From assembly GCA_002379985.1 (NCBI GenBank), contig DFVG01000016.1, positions 1 to 62,657 on the forward strand: 62,657 bases of DNA. The letters are read 5' to 3'. A program made the translations under genes and the position numbers. Below the pieces are notes generated by a model that searched no databases, was not told the DNA's origin, and saw nothing but the letters and a program-made list of their open reading frames with translations. Source of the stretch: Flavobacteriaceae bacterium UBA4166. Its GTDB lineage: Bacteria; Bacteroidota; Bacteroidia; Flavobacteriales; Flavobacteriaceae. This document shows positions 8,202 to 17,314 of this stretch, one piece after another (position 1 is the first letter of the stretch; each line of letters begins with the position of its first letter).

Positions 8202-8813
8202 ATGAGTCTGTTAAAGAGACTTCTAAACCCAAATTACAAATCAGAAGAAAAGGCGAAGAAAGGTCAAAAGTCTGATACCAGTAAATATTTCCCCGAAGAA
8301 AAGCTTCCGGTGGATGAGCGGTTTACCTATAACTTTAACAAGAACGGAGGAAAATTTTTGTATTGCGAAGACCTTCAGGAAGTACTCGAAGCTTTTGATA
8401 ATATCTTGATGGAAAACGATTGGTACGAAAAAGAAGTGTTCTGCCTCGACGACACCCTCAGCCAGCGCTTTGACGGCTACAATCTAACCTTCAACAAAAA
8501 ACTTTCCGCTACATTTTTCTTGTCAAAATGCGAATCCTTAGTAGCGAACAATGGCTCTATTTTACTAAGTTCCAATCAGATCAAGGAAAAGAAGCTTCAG
8601 GAACTTCCTTCCAATTTTGTCATTTTCGCAACAACGAGCCAGTTGGTCGAAAACATCAGCGAAGGACTACGGATCATCAAAAACCAAAACAAGCGACAAA
8701 TTCCCAGTAACATTACCACCATCCAAGACTTCGAAACCGACCGGGAAAAAGACTTCATGAGTTATGGAAGTAGCACAAAAAACTTATATTTGCTGCTACT
8801 CGAAGACCTCTAA
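8202..8813 (+). CDS. LUD-domain protein
   Basis: The 203-residue product resembles the LUD (LutB/LutC) domain: a central strand-rich part with SLVANNGSILLSSNQ, and the late FVIFATTSQLVENISEGL segment typical of that fold. LutC proteins take part in lactate oxidation, but the flavobacterial protein encoded between ftsH and cdsA has no LutA/LutB partner here, so that role should not be assumed. The first 40 residues are Lys-rich and probably unstructured. It ends 3 bp before cdsA. Confidence 0.75.
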   Translation: MSLLKRLLNPNYKSEEKAKKGQKSDTSKYFPEEKLPVDERFTYNFNKNGGKFLYCEDLQEVLEAFDNILMENDWYEKEVFCLDDTLSQRFDGYNLTFNKKLSATFFLSKCESLVANNGSILLSSNQIKEKKLQELPSNFVIFATTSQLVENISEGLRIIKNQNKRQIPSNITTIQDFETDREKDFMSYGSSTKNLYLLLLEDL

Positions 8814-8816
8814 CCT

Positions 8817-9620
8817 ATGAAGGAAATTATCGTGCGCTCTTTGTCGGGGGCACTCTATATCTCATTGATCATTGTCACCATGTTTACATCACGTGAATGG
8901 TTTATGGGACTCTTCCTCGTCTTAGGATTGCTTACCCTCCGAGAATTTCTTCGACTCGTTCATTTACGAAGTTACATTGCCTATCCGCTGTTCTTTTTGT
9001 TTCTCTTTTTCTTGAGCTACAACATCTTTGATCGTAACGCGGTGTATTTGTACTTGATCCTCGCTTGCTTCGTTAATTTATTTCTGCTGAAAGACTTATT
9101 GGTAGTATCAAGCATCCCAATGTTTGGAAAGAAAAAATACATCAGCCTTATTTTTTATCTGATCGCAGGATTTGTATTTCTCACCTTGATCCCCTTTCGG
9201 AAAGGACAGTTTGTGCCATTAATCGTTATCGGGGTTTTTATCCTTGTCTGGGCCAATGACACCTTTGCCTATGTGATCGGGAAAAGTTTCGGAAAACATA
9301 AACTACTCGAACGCATCTCCCCGAAGAAAACCATTGAAGGATTTTTAGGCGGACTCGCAGGGGCTATTTTGGCAAGTTTCTTTATCTTTAAGTATATCGA
9401 GTATTTTTCCTGGAGCGTTTGGATCGCCTTGGCGGTTTTGGTAAGCTTCACGGGCACGGTAGGAGACCTGATCCAATCCAAATTTAAACGTCAAGCGGGC
9501 GTAAAGGACAGCGGACTCATACTGCCGGGACACGGTGGGATTTACGATCGATTGGATAGCATGGTGTTTGCCAGTCCGTTTGTTTTTGCATTTTTAGAAC
9601 TCTACGAATATGTTTCATAA
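8817..9620 (+). CDS. cdsA: Phosphatidate cytidylyltransferase
   Basis: CdsA makes CDP-diacylglycerol from phosphatidic acid and CTP, the branch point of phospholipid synthesis. The 267-residue protein is almost entirely transmembrane (about eight helices) and carries the CDS signature near its end: GTVGDLIQSKFKRQAGVKDS followed by LPGHGGIYDRLDS. The gene overlaps psd by 11 bp, so the two are translationally coupled, which fits their consecutive roles in making phosphatidylethanolamine. Confidence 0.96.
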   Translation: MKEIIVRSLSGALYISLIIVTMFTSREWFMGLFLVLGLLTLREFLRLVHLRSYIAYPLFFLFLFFLSYNIFDRNAVYLYLILACFVNLFLLKDLLVVSSIPMFGKKKYISLIFYLIAGFVFLTLIPFRKGQFVPLIVIGVFILVWANDTFAYVIGKSFGKHKLLERISPKKTIEGFLGGLAGAILASFFIFKYIEYFSWSVWIALAVLVSFTGTVGDLIQSKFKRQAGVKDSGLILPGHGGIYDRLDSMVFASPFVFAFLELYEYVS

Positions 9621-10260
9621 AGAAGGTTATAAAATCATCATCGTCTCATTGGCCATCTGCATTGCGTTGAGCATTGCCGCCGATTATTTTGTGTCGAATT
9701 CTGTCATTCGAGGCGGGATCATCATCGCGCTGATCGTACTACTGCTCCTTATTCTACAGTTCTTCAGAAACCCAAAACGATCATTTTCCTTACAAGAAGA
9801 TCATGTGCTTTCCCCTGTAGACGGAAAAGTAGTGGTGATCGAAGAAGTATTCGAAAAAGAATATTTTAACGAAAAACGATTACAGATCTCTGTCTTTATG
9901 TCGCCACTGAACGTTCATGTAACGCGCTATCCGGTGGGCGGCAAAGTGGTGTATAGTAAATACCATCCCGGAAAGTATTTGGTTGCTTGGCATCCAAAGT
10001 CTTCCGAAGAAAACGAACGAACAACAGTGGTTGTCAACGCTCCTTCTTTTGGAGATGTGCTGCACCGCCAGATCGCCGGAGCTTTGGCGAAGCGAATTGT
10101 AAATTACGCCAAAGAAGACCAGAACGTGACACAGGCAGACGATAGTGGTTTTATTAAATTTGGCTCTAGAGTTGATGTTTTTTTACCCTTAGATACAAAG
10201 GTGAACGTAACCCTTAACCAGAAAGTCAAAGGTGGCGTTACGGTGCTGGCAGAAAAATAA
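9610..10260 (+). CDS. psd: Phosphatidylserine decarboxylase family protein
   Basis: Psd converts phosphatidylserine to phosphatidylethanolamine using a pyruvoyl group made by self-cleavage. At 216 residues this is the short, type II-like form. Two N-terminal hydrophobic segments (residues 6-24 and 30-47) anchor it. VLSPVDGKVVVIEE and NVHVTRYPVGG are family motifs, and the Gly-Ser cleavage site is in FIKFGSRVDVFLP, with the Ser becoming the pyruvoyl group. It overlaps cdsA. Confidence 0.94.
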   Translation: MFHKEGYKIIIVSLAICIALSIAADYFVSNSVIRGGIIIALIVLLLLILQFFRNPKRSFSLQEDHVLSPVDGKVVVIEEVFEKEYFNEKRLQISVFMSPLNVHVTRYPVGGKVVYSKYHPGKYLVAWHPKSSEENERTTVVVNAPSFGDVLHRQIAGALAKRIVNYAKEDQNVTQADDSGFIKFGSRVDVFLPLDTKVNVTLNQKVKGGVTVLAEK

Positions 10261-10268
10261 GTGAATTC

Positions 10269-10535
10269 ATGACCTCGGAAGAACTCGATAGGGCATTCCA
10301 TAAGGCGGTACAGAGCATCAATGCGCATACCGAACCGTTTCCCGCTGATGTATTACTGAAATTGTACGCCTACTACAAACGCGCTACCGATAATGATGAT
10401 CTTACCTCCAGTAGCAAGCCGTTGATCGCAGCCTTTAAAGCAAATGCTTTATTTCAGACGAAAGACCTTTCAAAAGAGGAAGCAAAAAAATTATACATTG
10501 AAACCGTAGACCATTATTTTTTATACCGAAAATAA
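10269..10535 (+). CDS. Acyl-CoA-binding protein
   Basis: The 88-residue product is a complete acyl-CoA-binding domain: an N-terminal helix (ELDRAFHKAVQSI), the signature LLKLYAYYKRAT, and a C-terminal helix pair ending YIETVDHYF. ACBPs bind long-chain acyl-CoA in the cytoplasm and buffer or deliver it. The position 8 bp after psd suggests it serves phospholipid synthesis. The tryptophan common in eukaryotic homologues is absent, as is usual in the bacterial form. Confidence 0.88.
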   Translation: MTSEELDRAFHKAVQSINAHTEPFPADVLLKLYAYYKRATDNDDLTSSSKPLIAAFKANALFQTKDLSKEEAKKLYIETVDHYFLYRK

Positions 10536-10562
10536 AAAGGCGACCTTTCGATCGCCTCTTCG
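10536..10562 (+). terminator. Weak terminator-like hairpin
   Basis: AGGCGA and TCGCCT (10538-10543 and 10552-10557) form a 6-bp stem with an 8-nt loop, right after the ACBP stop and in front of the convergent small gene. There is only a short T tract, so termination is uncertain. Confidence 0.45.
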
Positions 10563-10579
10563 TTCGTGTTATAGAAGGT

Positions 10580-10822
10580 TTAGGCTTGTTGCGCCTTATT
10601 GAATTTTATCTCATACGTATCCATCGCCTCGCGTATGTGCTCCACATTATTTGAAGCTTTCTCATGAGCGGTTTCCATAGCCTTTTCCAAATCTGCATCA
10701 GGATGCTGAAATAGATCGGTGATCACATGATTGATCTTATCTAAAATACTTTCCTGACTGTTCTTGATGTCTTCCAACTTATTAAGCATGGCTTGCATCT
10801 GGTCGTACTTTGCTTGGTCCAT
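10580..10822 (-). CDS. Small helical protein, function unknown
   Basis: The 80-residue product has no signal peptide, no cysteine and no known motif. It is predicted to be nearly all helix, with heptad-like patterns (MLNKLEDIKNSQESILDKI) suggesting a coiled coil or helical bundle. It stands alone, convergent with the ACBP gene, with its own start and an AT-rich upstream spacer of about 90 bp before valS. I judge it real because its composition matches its neighbours and no better frame covers the interval. Confidence 0.7.
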   Translation of the reverse strand: MDQAKYDQMQAMLNKLEDIKNSQESILDKINHVITDLFQHPDADLEKAMETAHEKASNNVEHIREAMDTYEIKFNKAQQA

Positions 10823-10915
10823 AATATTTGGTTTTCAAGCAAAATACCTAGGAAGCGATCTCATTCCTAGAGAATTAACGTGATTTTAAAAGAAATTAAG
10901 GGCCTTTAACACATT

Positions 10916-13549
10916 TTAAGCCCCGAGTGCTTGTAAACTGGCCTTTAAGGTTTCAATCTTCGCAAGGGCATCGGCTTCTTTATTGCGCTCCAAAGTCACC
11001 ACTTGCTCTGGTGCATTACCCACAAATCGTTCGTTGCTTAATTTTTTCTGAACCGATCGTAGAAAACCTTCAGTATATGACAGCTCTTCTTGAAGTTTTG
11101 CGATCTCATCCTCCACATCAATGGCGCCTCCTATTGGGACGAAGTATTCATTGCTTTTTACACGGAAGGTCAAAGCGCCCTCTAAAGCACTATCAATACG
11201 GTTAAAACTTGAAATATTCCCCAGCTTCTGAATTAAGGGATCCATGGCTTCGGAAACCTTTTCAGAATTGATCACAGACATCTCAATACTATCCTTAAAC
11301 GAAATGTTCTTTTCCTTCCGAAGCGTCCGAACACCAGAAACTACTTCCGAAGCAAACGCAAAATCAGAAATCAGTTCTTCATTATACGAACGGATTTCAG
11401 GCCACGCTGCGACGATCAAGGCTTCTTCCGAAGATCGTTCTTTAATATGCTGCCAGATCTCTTCAGAAACAAACGGTACGAACGGATGCAACACCACAAG
11501 ATTGTCTTCTAGCAACGCAATGATACGATCATAGGTTTGTTTTGCCATGGGCGCACCATATGCAGGTTTTACTGCTTCCAGTAGCCAAGAACAGAAATCA
11601 TCCCAAATCAACTTATAGGTGGTCATCAACGCATCGCTAATACGGTATTTCTTGTAATGATCTTCCATTTCGGCCAAGGCCTTTTGGAACTTCGCTTCGT
11701 ACCAGTCTAATGCGATCGTAGCACTGTCGGCTACAGGTTCGGTTTCGGAAACTTCCCAACCGTCGATCAAACGGTAGGCATTCCATATTTTATTGACAAA
11801 TCCGCTTCCTTGTTTACAAAGATCTTCATCGAACATGAGGTCGTTTCCGGCAGGAGAACTTAGAAGCATACCTACGCGCACCCCATCGGCACCGTACGTT
11901 TCCATGAGTCCGATTGGATCCGGAGAATTCCCAAGCGATTTGCTCATTTTACGACGTTGCTTATCGCGAACAATTCCGGTGAGATAGACATTCTGAAACG
12001 GTTTTTCCCCTCGATATTCATATCCGGCAACGATCATACGCGCTACCCAGAAGAACAGGATTTCGGGAGCGGTAACAAGATCGTTCGTAGGATAATAGTA
12101 ATTAACTTCCTTGTTTTCGGGTTCTAAAATACCATTGAACACACTCATGGGCCACAACCAGGCAGAAAACCAAGTATCTAAAACATCCGGATCTTGCGTG
12201 AGATCTGTTACAGATAACTGATCGTTCTTTGTAGCTTCTTTGGCCAATTGCAACGCCTCTTCCGGTGTTTCGGCCACCACAAAATCATCCTTTCCGTCAC
12301 CGTAGTAGTAGGCTGGAATTTGATGCCCCCACCAAAGTTGCCGACTGATATTCCAATCCCGTACATTCTCCATCCAATGGCGGTAGGTATTGATAAACTT
12401 TTCAGGAACTAATTGCACTTCTTTCTCCAATACAGCCTTTAGTGCCGGCTGCGCCAGTTCCTTCATCTGTAAGAACCATTGATCACTCAGTTTCGGTTCG
12501 ATAACAGCGCCTGTACGTTCGCTGGTTCCTACTTTATGCGTATGCTGCTCGATTTTTTGCAGCACTTCTTTTTCTTTTAATTCGGAAACGATCTCCTTCC
12601 GTACCACAAAACGGTCTTTTCCTTCGTAATGCATTCCGAAGCTATTCAGCGTAGCGTCGTCATTGAAAATGTCGATCACCTCAAGCTTGTGCTTGTCCCC
12701 AAGCATTTTATCATTCTCATCATGGGCGGGCGTCACTTTAAGACATCCCGTACCAAACTCAACATCTACATAATCATCTTCAATAATTGGGATCACCCGA
12801 CCACAAATAGGAACGATTGCCTTCTTGCCTTTCAGGTGCGTAAAACGTTCGTCATTGGGGTTAATACAAATGGCCGTATCGCCCAAAATGGTTTCGGGAC
12901 GTGTCGTGGCGATCGTTAGTGTATCTTCGGAACCTTCAATTTTATAATTCAGGTAATACAGATTTCCCTGCTGTTCTTTGTAAATTACTTCTTCATCTGA
13001 AAGTGTGGTCTTTGCTTGCGGATCCCAATTCACCATTCGAAAACCACGATAGATGTTTCCTTTTTTATATAAATCTACGAAGACCTTGATCACAGAAGCC
13101 GAAAGTTCATCATCCATGGTAAATCGTGTACGTCTCCAATCGCAAGAAGCTCCTAGTTTCTTTAGTTGCTCCAGAATAATGCCTCCGTGTTTATGCGTCC
13201 AATCCCAAGCATGTTCTAAGAATTCTTCGCGGGAAATATCGGTCTTTGCGATGCCTTCTTCCATCAACTTGGCAACCACTTTCGCTTCAGTAGCGATAGA
13301 TGCATGATCGGTTCCCGGTACCCAACAAGCGTTAAATCCTTGCAAGCGTGCGCGACGAATCAAGACATCTTGGAGCGTGTTATTGAGCATATGCCCCATA
13401 TGTAGCACGCCGGTGACATTGGGAGGTGGAATTACAATGGTATAGGGGGTTCGCTCATCTACTTCTGAGTGAAAATACCCCTGCTCCATCCAATAGCTAT
13501 ACCACTTATTTTCAATGTCTTGTGCTATATATTTTGCCGCTAACGCCAT
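10916..13549 (-). CDS. valS: Valine--tRNA ligase
   Basis: ValRS charges tRNA-Val. The 877-residue product has the class I signature HMGH in PPNVTGVLHMGHMLNNTL near residue 40, the editing (CP1) domain with TTRPETILGDTAI, the KMSKS loop in RRKMSKSLGNSPDP, the anticodon-binding domain, and a C-terminal coiled-coil arm (residues ~810-877) that distinguishes ValRS from IleRS. Its length is normal. It is a single-gene unit with a TAnnTTTG box upstream. Confidence 0.97.
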   Translation of the reverse strand: MALAAKYIAQDIENKWYSYWMEQGYFHSEVDERTPYTIVIPPPNVTGVLHMGHMLNNTLQDVLIRRARLQGFNACWVPGTDHASIATEAKVVAKLMEEGIAKTDISREEFLEHAWDWTHKHGGIILEQLKKLGASCDWRRTRFTMDDELSASVIKVFVDLYKKGNIYRGFRMVNWDPQAKTTLSDEEVIYKEQQGNLYYLNYKIEGSEDTLTIATTRPETILGDTAICINPNDERFTHLKGKKAIVPICGRVIPIIEDDYVDVEFGTGCLKVTPAHDENDKMLGDKHKLEVIDIFNDDATLNSFGMHYEGKDRFVVRKEIVSELKEKEVLQKIEQHTHKVGTSERTGAVIEPKLSDQWFLQMKELAQPALKAVLEKEVQLVPEKFINTYRHWMENVRDWNISRQLWWGHQIPAYYYGDGKDDFVVAETPEEALQLAKEATKNDQLSVTDLTQDPDVLDTWFSAWLWPMSVFNGILEPENKEVNYYYPTNDLVTAPEILFFWVARMIVAGYEYRGEKPFQNVYLTGIVRDKQRRKMSKSLGNSPDPIGLMETYGADGVRVGMLLSSPAGNDLMFDEDLCKQGSGFVNKIWNAYRLIDGWEVSETEPVADSATIALDWYEAKFQKALAEMEDHYKKYRISDALMTTYKLIWDDFCSWLLEAVKPAYGAPMAKQTYDRIIALLEDNLVVLHPFVPFVSEEIWQHIKERSSEEALIVAAWPEIRSYNEELISDFAFASEVVSGVRTLRKEKNISFKDSIEMSVINSEKVSEAMDPLIQKLGNISSFNRIDSALEGALTFRVKSNEYFVPIGGAIDVEDEIAKLQEELSYTEGFLRSVQKKLSNERFVGNAPEQVVTLERNKEADALAKIETLKASLQALGA

Positions 13550-13581
13550 GTTTGGTCTGATTTTTGAAAACGTATAAGATG

Positions 13582-13589
13582 CAAAAGTA
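13582..13589 (-). promoter_or_regulatory. TAnnTTTG promoter box of valS
   Basis: The minus-strand octamer TACTTTTG lies about 33 bp upstream of the valS start codon, in the divergent space shared with the DUF1573 gene. Confidence 0.45.
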
Positions 13590-13677
13590 GGGATAACCGT
13601 ATGATTATAAAAGTGGATAACTTATTTTGCGCATTGTACAAAAGTTGCCTACTTTTACTAACCCTAAATAAAACATT

Positions 13678-14073
13678 ATGAAAAAAGTAGTTTTAGTAGC
13701 CATTGCTCTTATTATTGGAATGGCAGTACAAGCACAGGCGAAGATCGATTTCAAGAGTGAAACGATCGATTACGGAACTATTGCCAAAGGTAGTGACGGG
13801 GTGCGTGTGTTTGAATTTACAAATACAGGTGATCAACCATTGATCATCAGCGATGTGAAATCCAGCTGTGGCTGTACCGTACCTAAGAAACCGAATGGTG
13901 CTGTAGCGCCAGGCGAATCTAATACCATTGAAGTAAAGTATGATACCAACCGTGTAGGACCTATTCGAAAGACCGTAACCGTATATTCGAATGCTTCTGA
14001 ACCGGTGAAAGCACTTAAGATCAAAGGCGAAGTTGTCGCCGATGGAAAAAGTGTTATGGAAAAGACCCACTAA
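13678..14073 (+). CDS. DUF1573 domain protein, exported
   Basis: The 131-residue product has a signal peptide (MKKVVLVAIALIIGMAVQAQA) and one DUF1573 domain, an immunoglobulin-like fold with the signature SSCGCTVPKKP around residues 61-72. Family members are periplasmic or surface proteins of Bacteroidota with no settled function; the CGC motif is conserved and may bind metal or form a disulfide. It is monocistronic, with a good terminator after it. Confidence 0.88.
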   Translation: MKKVVLVAIALIIGMAVQAQAKIDFKSETIDYGTIAKGSDGVRVFEFTNTGDQPLIISDVKSSCGCTVPKKPNGAVAPGESNTIEVKYDTNRVGPIRKTVTVYSNASEPVKALKIKGEVVADGKSVMEKTH

Positions 14074-14093
14074 GCATCATTGCTTGAAAAGAG

Positions 14094-14120
14094 AAGCCGC
14101 ACTCACGTGCGGCTTTTTTT
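14094..14120 (+). terminator. Intrinsic terminator after the DUF1573 gene
   Basis: A perfect 9-bp stem (AAGCCGCAC / GTGCGGCTT) with a TCAC loop and a T tract lies 20 bp after the stop codon. Confidence 0.92.
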
Positions 14121-14203
14121 ATTGTGTAATACGGGTATCAAATGCCGCAGGAGAGCACGTTTTTATATAATTTTTTTCGCACCTTTGTTAAAATAGTCTG
14201 CGC

Positions 14204-15394
14204 ATGCCAAACGTATCCAAAAAAGGGCAACAGATGCCCGCGTCACCTATCAGAAAATTAGTGCCTTATGCTGAAAAGGCATACCAACAAAATAAAACGG
14301 TGTACCACCTTAACATCGGGCAACCGGATATCAAATCGCCTCAAATTGCGATGGATGCGGTGGCACATCACTCCTTAAGTGTCTTGGCATATACCCGCTC
14401 GGAAGGATCACAACCGTATCGCGAAAAGATCGCCGCCTATTACCAAAGCAAGAACATCCCTGCCAACGCTAACGATATCATTGTCACAACAGGAGGAAGT
14501 GAGGCGCTTCTCTTTGCGATGGGAAGCATTGCAGATATTGGAGACGAGATCATCATTCCAGAACCTTTCTATGCAAATTACAACGGTTTTGCAACGGCAT
14601 CGGGAGTAAGTATTGTACCGGTGATTTCTAAGATCGAAGAGAACTTTGCCCTCCCTCCTATTTCAGAATTCGAAAAACTTATTACCGAGAAAACGCGTGG
14701 CATCCTTATTTGTAATCCGGGTAATCCCACCGGCTATTTATATACTCGGGAAGAGATTAATCAATTGGCGGCCTTAGTAAAGAAACACGATCTTTTCTTG
14801 ATCGCAGACGAAGTTTATCGTGAATTCACCTATGAGGGGCTAAAACACTATTCTATCCTTGAAGCTGAAGGCATGGAGGAATATGGAATAATAGTAGATT
14901 CCGTTTCCAAACGCTACAGCATGTGTGGCGCTCGAATTGGTTGCTTGGTCTCAAAGAATAAAAAAGTTATAGATACCGCCCTCAAATTTGCGCAAGCAAG
15001 ATTGAGTCCGCCTACGTTTGCACAAATCGCCAGTGAAGCGGCCTTACAAACACCACAATCGTATTTTGACGAGGTTATTTCAGAATACGAAGATAGACGA
15101 AATACGCTGGTAGCACTGTTAGAAGACATACCCGGATTAAAGGTAGGACACCCAAAAGGTGCTTTCTATTGTATTGCCGAACTTCCTGTAGCCAATAGCG
15201 ATCACTTCGCACAATGGTTGCTGGAGGATTTTGATCTAGACGGCGAAACGGTTATGGTCGCTCCGGCAGCAGGGTTTTACTCCACTGAAGGGGTTGGTAC
15301 CAATCAAATACGCATTGCGTATGTGCTTCAGAAAGAAAGTTTGATCAAAGCCGTTAATATTCTCAAAGTAGCACTGGAACAATACCCGGGCTAA
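14204..15394 (+). CDS. PLP-dependent aminotransferase, class I/II
   Basis: The 396-residue product is a fold type I aminotransferase. The PLP lysine is in SVSKRYSMCGARIG (K234), with N-P-G-N-P-T-G-Y at residues 167-174 and an aspartate in LIADEVYREF. The N-terminal segment (MPASPIRKLVPYA, then LNIGQPDI) is that of the aspartate/aromatic aminotransferase subgroup. The exact amino acid substrate cannot be read from the sequence. It overlaps murB by one base (TAATG), so the two are translationally coupled. Confidence 0.9.
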   Translation: MPNVSKKGQQMPASPIRKLVPYAEKAYQQNKTVYHLNIGQPDIKSPQIAMDAVAHHSLSVLAYTRSEGSQPYREKIAAYYQSKNIPANANDIIVTTGGSEALLFAMGSIADIGDEIIIPEPFYANYNGFATASGVSIVPVISKIEENFALPPISEFEKLITEKTRGILICNPGNPTGYLYTREEINQLAALVKKHDLFLIADEVYREFTYEGLKHYSILEAEGMEEYGIIVDSVSKRYSMCGARIGCLVSKNKKVIDTALKFAQARLSPPTFAQIASEAALQTPQSYFDEVISEYEDRRNTLVALLEDIPGLKVGHPKGAFYCIAELPVANSDHFAQWLLEDFDLDGETVMVAPAAGFYSTEGVGTNQIRIAYVLQKESLIKAVNILKVALEQYPG

Positions 15395-16407
15395 TGCAGG
15401 TTCAAGAAAACTATTCCCTAAAATCCTACAACACCTTTGGCATTGCTGCCAAAGCGCGTTTTTTCGTTTCTGTGGCAACGATTTCAGAATTGAAAGAAGC
15501 CCTAGCTTCTCCCCTACATCCTACCAAGTTCATTTTAGGGGGCGGAAGCAATATGTTACTTACCAAAGATATTGACGCGCTGGTGATCCACATAAGCCTC
15601 AAAGGAATTGAGGTCCTTTCCGAAGAAAAGAACCACGTTACCGTTCGTGTCATGGCAGGAGAAAACTGGCATGAATTTGTTTTGTATACTTTGAAACAAG
15701 GGTGGGGCGGACTCGAAAACTTGTCACTGATCCCCGGCAATGTAGGCACAGCCCCTATTCAAAATATTGGCGCCTATGGTGTTGAATTGAAAGACCGAAT
15801 GGTTTCCTGCAAAGCGGTTTCCGTAGCCGATGGATCAGAACACACTTTTCCACTAGAGGCGTGTGAATTTGGCTATCGAAATTCAATTTTTAAGCATCGC
15901 TTGAAAGGCCAATTTGTGATTACGGAAGTCGTTTTTCAATTGACCAAGCACGAACACGATCTTCATACTGAATACGGTGCCATTCGAGAACAATTAAAAA
16001 CACTAGGAATTACAGAAGCGACACCAAAAGACATCGCTGAAGCCGTGATCGCCATTCGCCAACAGAAACTTCCGGACCCCAAAACCTTGGGCAACAGTGG
16101 TAGTTTTTTTAAGAATCCTGTTATTTCTAAAACTGATTTTGAACGGTTTCAAACGCTTTTCCCGGAAGCCCCCTATTATATAGTTTCAGAAACTGAAATA
16201 AAGATTCCTGCGGGCTGGTTGATCGAACAAGCCGGATTCAAAGGAAAACGCTTTGGCGATGCCGGGGTGCACAAAAACCAAGCGCTCGTGCTAGTAAATC
16301 ATGAGAACGCTACTGGCGAAGAAATCTGGAACTTGGCCATGAAGATCCAGAAAGCGGTACACGAAAGATTTGGGATCACTATTGAACCCGAAGTGAATAT
16401 TATTTAG
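15394..16407 (+). CDS. murB: UDP-N-acetylmuramate dehydrogenase
   Basis: MurB reduces UDP-GlcNAc-enolpyruvate to UDP-MurNAc with NADPH and FAD in peptidoglycan synthesis. The 337-residue product has the FAD region (FILGGGSNMLL, LSLIPGNVGTAPIQNIGAYG) and the catalytic serine in GNSGSFFKNP. The residues between about 200 and 290 and the YRNSIFK segment place it in the type I class typified by E. coli. Its 3' end overlaps the convergent fasciclin gene by 4 bp. Confidence 0.95.
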   Translation: MQVQENYSLKSYNTFGIAAKARFFVSVATISELKEALASPLHPTKFILGGGSNMLLTKDIDALVIHISLKGIEVLSEEKNHVTVRVMAGENWHEFVLYTLKQGWGGLENLSLIPGNVGTAPIQNIGAYGVELKDRMVSCKAVSVADGSEHTFPLEACEFGYRNSIFKHRLKGQFVITEVVFQLTKHEHDLHTEYGAIREQLKTLGITEATPKDIAEAVIAIRQQKLPDPKTLGNSGSFFKNPVISKTDFERFQTLFPEAPYYIVSETEIKIPAGWLIEQAGFKGKRFGDAGVHKNQALVLVNHENATGEEIWNLAMKIQKAVHERFGITIEPEVNII

Positions 16408-17006
16408 TTCTCTACCAATACGGCATCCAAAATATGAACGGTTGCATTTTCTCCTTCAATATCCGTCTTTCCTAAGGTAGCAACTACCCCCGATTCATCT
16501 TTTACCTGCAAATCACTTCCTTTTAATTGAACAATTAAAGTAGTACCTTCCAGCGTTGTTAGTTTGACACTTCCTTTGGCTTTGGCTTCTTGAAATAATT
16601 CAGAAGAACTCTTTTTCCCTTCCACCATATGATGCTGCAAAAAGGTTTTTAGTTGTTCTTTATTCTTTTGCTGAAGCAGATTGTCCTTTACGGAAACCGG
16701 AACTTTTCCAAAAGCTTCGTTACTAGGAACAAATACGGTAAAAGGTTCGGTTCGGGTACGCAGCATATCGGTCATTTCGGCACTCACCAGCATCCCCATG
16801 AACATTTTTGCGTCTTGGGTATTCATCAATTTTGGAAGAATGCTGTTCAAGGTTTGCTCATCAGATTCTGTAACTACTTTTCGGGTGGGCGCCTTTGCAT
16901 TCACCTCTGTTGATTCCATCTCGGGATTTTCATCTTTAGGGTCTTCTTTGCAAGCAAAGAATACGGCGAAAAAAGTAAGGAGAACAAGGGTAAATAGTGG
17001 CTTCAT
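16404..17006 (-). CDS. Fasciclin-domain lipoprotein
   Basis: I use the ATG at 17006, not the upstream one at 17039, because it gives a lipoprotein signal ending in AVFFAC. The 200-residue product has a short acidic linker and one FAS1 domain (residues ~60-195), with TVFVPSNEAFGKVP as the H1 motif and AVLVEN at the end of the H2 region. FAS1 domains mediate adhesion in many organisms, but bacterial roles are poorly defined. It is probably anchored in the outer membrane. Confidence 0.88.
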   Translation of the reverse strand: MKPLFTLVLLTFFAVFFACKEDPKDENPEMESTEVNAKAPTRKVVTESDEQTLNSILPKLMNTQDAKMFMGMLVSAEMTDMLRTRTEPFTVFVPSNEAFGKVPVSVKDNLLQQKNKEQLKTFLQHHMVEGKKSSSELFQEAKAKGSVKLTTLEGTTLIVQLKGSDLQVKDESGVVATLGKTDIEGENATVHILDAVLVEN

Positions 17007-17067
17007 ATTTGTATAGTTTAATGGGTTAAAATTAACCAAATTACGAGCATATCACAAAGAAAGATTG

Positions 17068-17075
17068 TATTTTTG
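17068..17075 (+). promoter_or_regulatory. TAnnTTTG promoter box
   Basis: TATTTTTG lies 17 bp before the ATG of the Cys-rich membrane peptide at 17093 and probably starts the tightly packed unit to 20186. Confidence 0.5.
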
Positions 17076-17092
17076 CACCCTAAAATCAACGC

Positions 17093-17296
17093 ATGGGACT
17101 ACTTTTAATCACATTAGCACTTCTACTGCTGGCAGTCGCTGGAATTGCCATAAAGATTTGGGGAAAGAAAGATGGCAAGTTTGCCGGAACCTGTGCTAGT
17201 CAGAGTCCGTTTTTAAACAAAGATGGAGAAGCATGCGGGTTCTGCGGCAAAACGCCCGATCAATTTGAAAACTGCACAGAACAACCTCATCAATAA
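17093..17296 (+). CDS. Small Cys-rich membrane-anchored protein, function unknown
   Basis: The 67-residue product has one transmembrane segment (residues 2-22) and a short tail with four cysteines: C34, C48, C51 and C61, including a CGFC pair. The spacing suggests a small metal site or redox centre, but I know no characterised homologue. The KFAGTCASQSPFLN stretch looks conserved in flavobacterial small proteins that I recall being annotated only as membrane or secreted protein. It is 18 bp upstream of the glycosyltransferase and likely co-transcribed. Confidence 0.78.
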   Translation: MGLLLITLALLLLAVAGIAIKIWGKKDGKFAGTCASQSPFLNKDGEACGFCGKTPDQFENCTEQPHQ

Positions 17297-17314
17297 TTTG
17301 CTGTGTTGGACGCC

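Noticed and set aside
17303..17314. GTG start for the glycosyltransferase four codons earlier
   Set aside because: It is possible, but ATG is the rule here and MTLVYILAVLV gives a clean membrane helix at the N-terminus. I kept the ATG at 17315 and noted the GTG.
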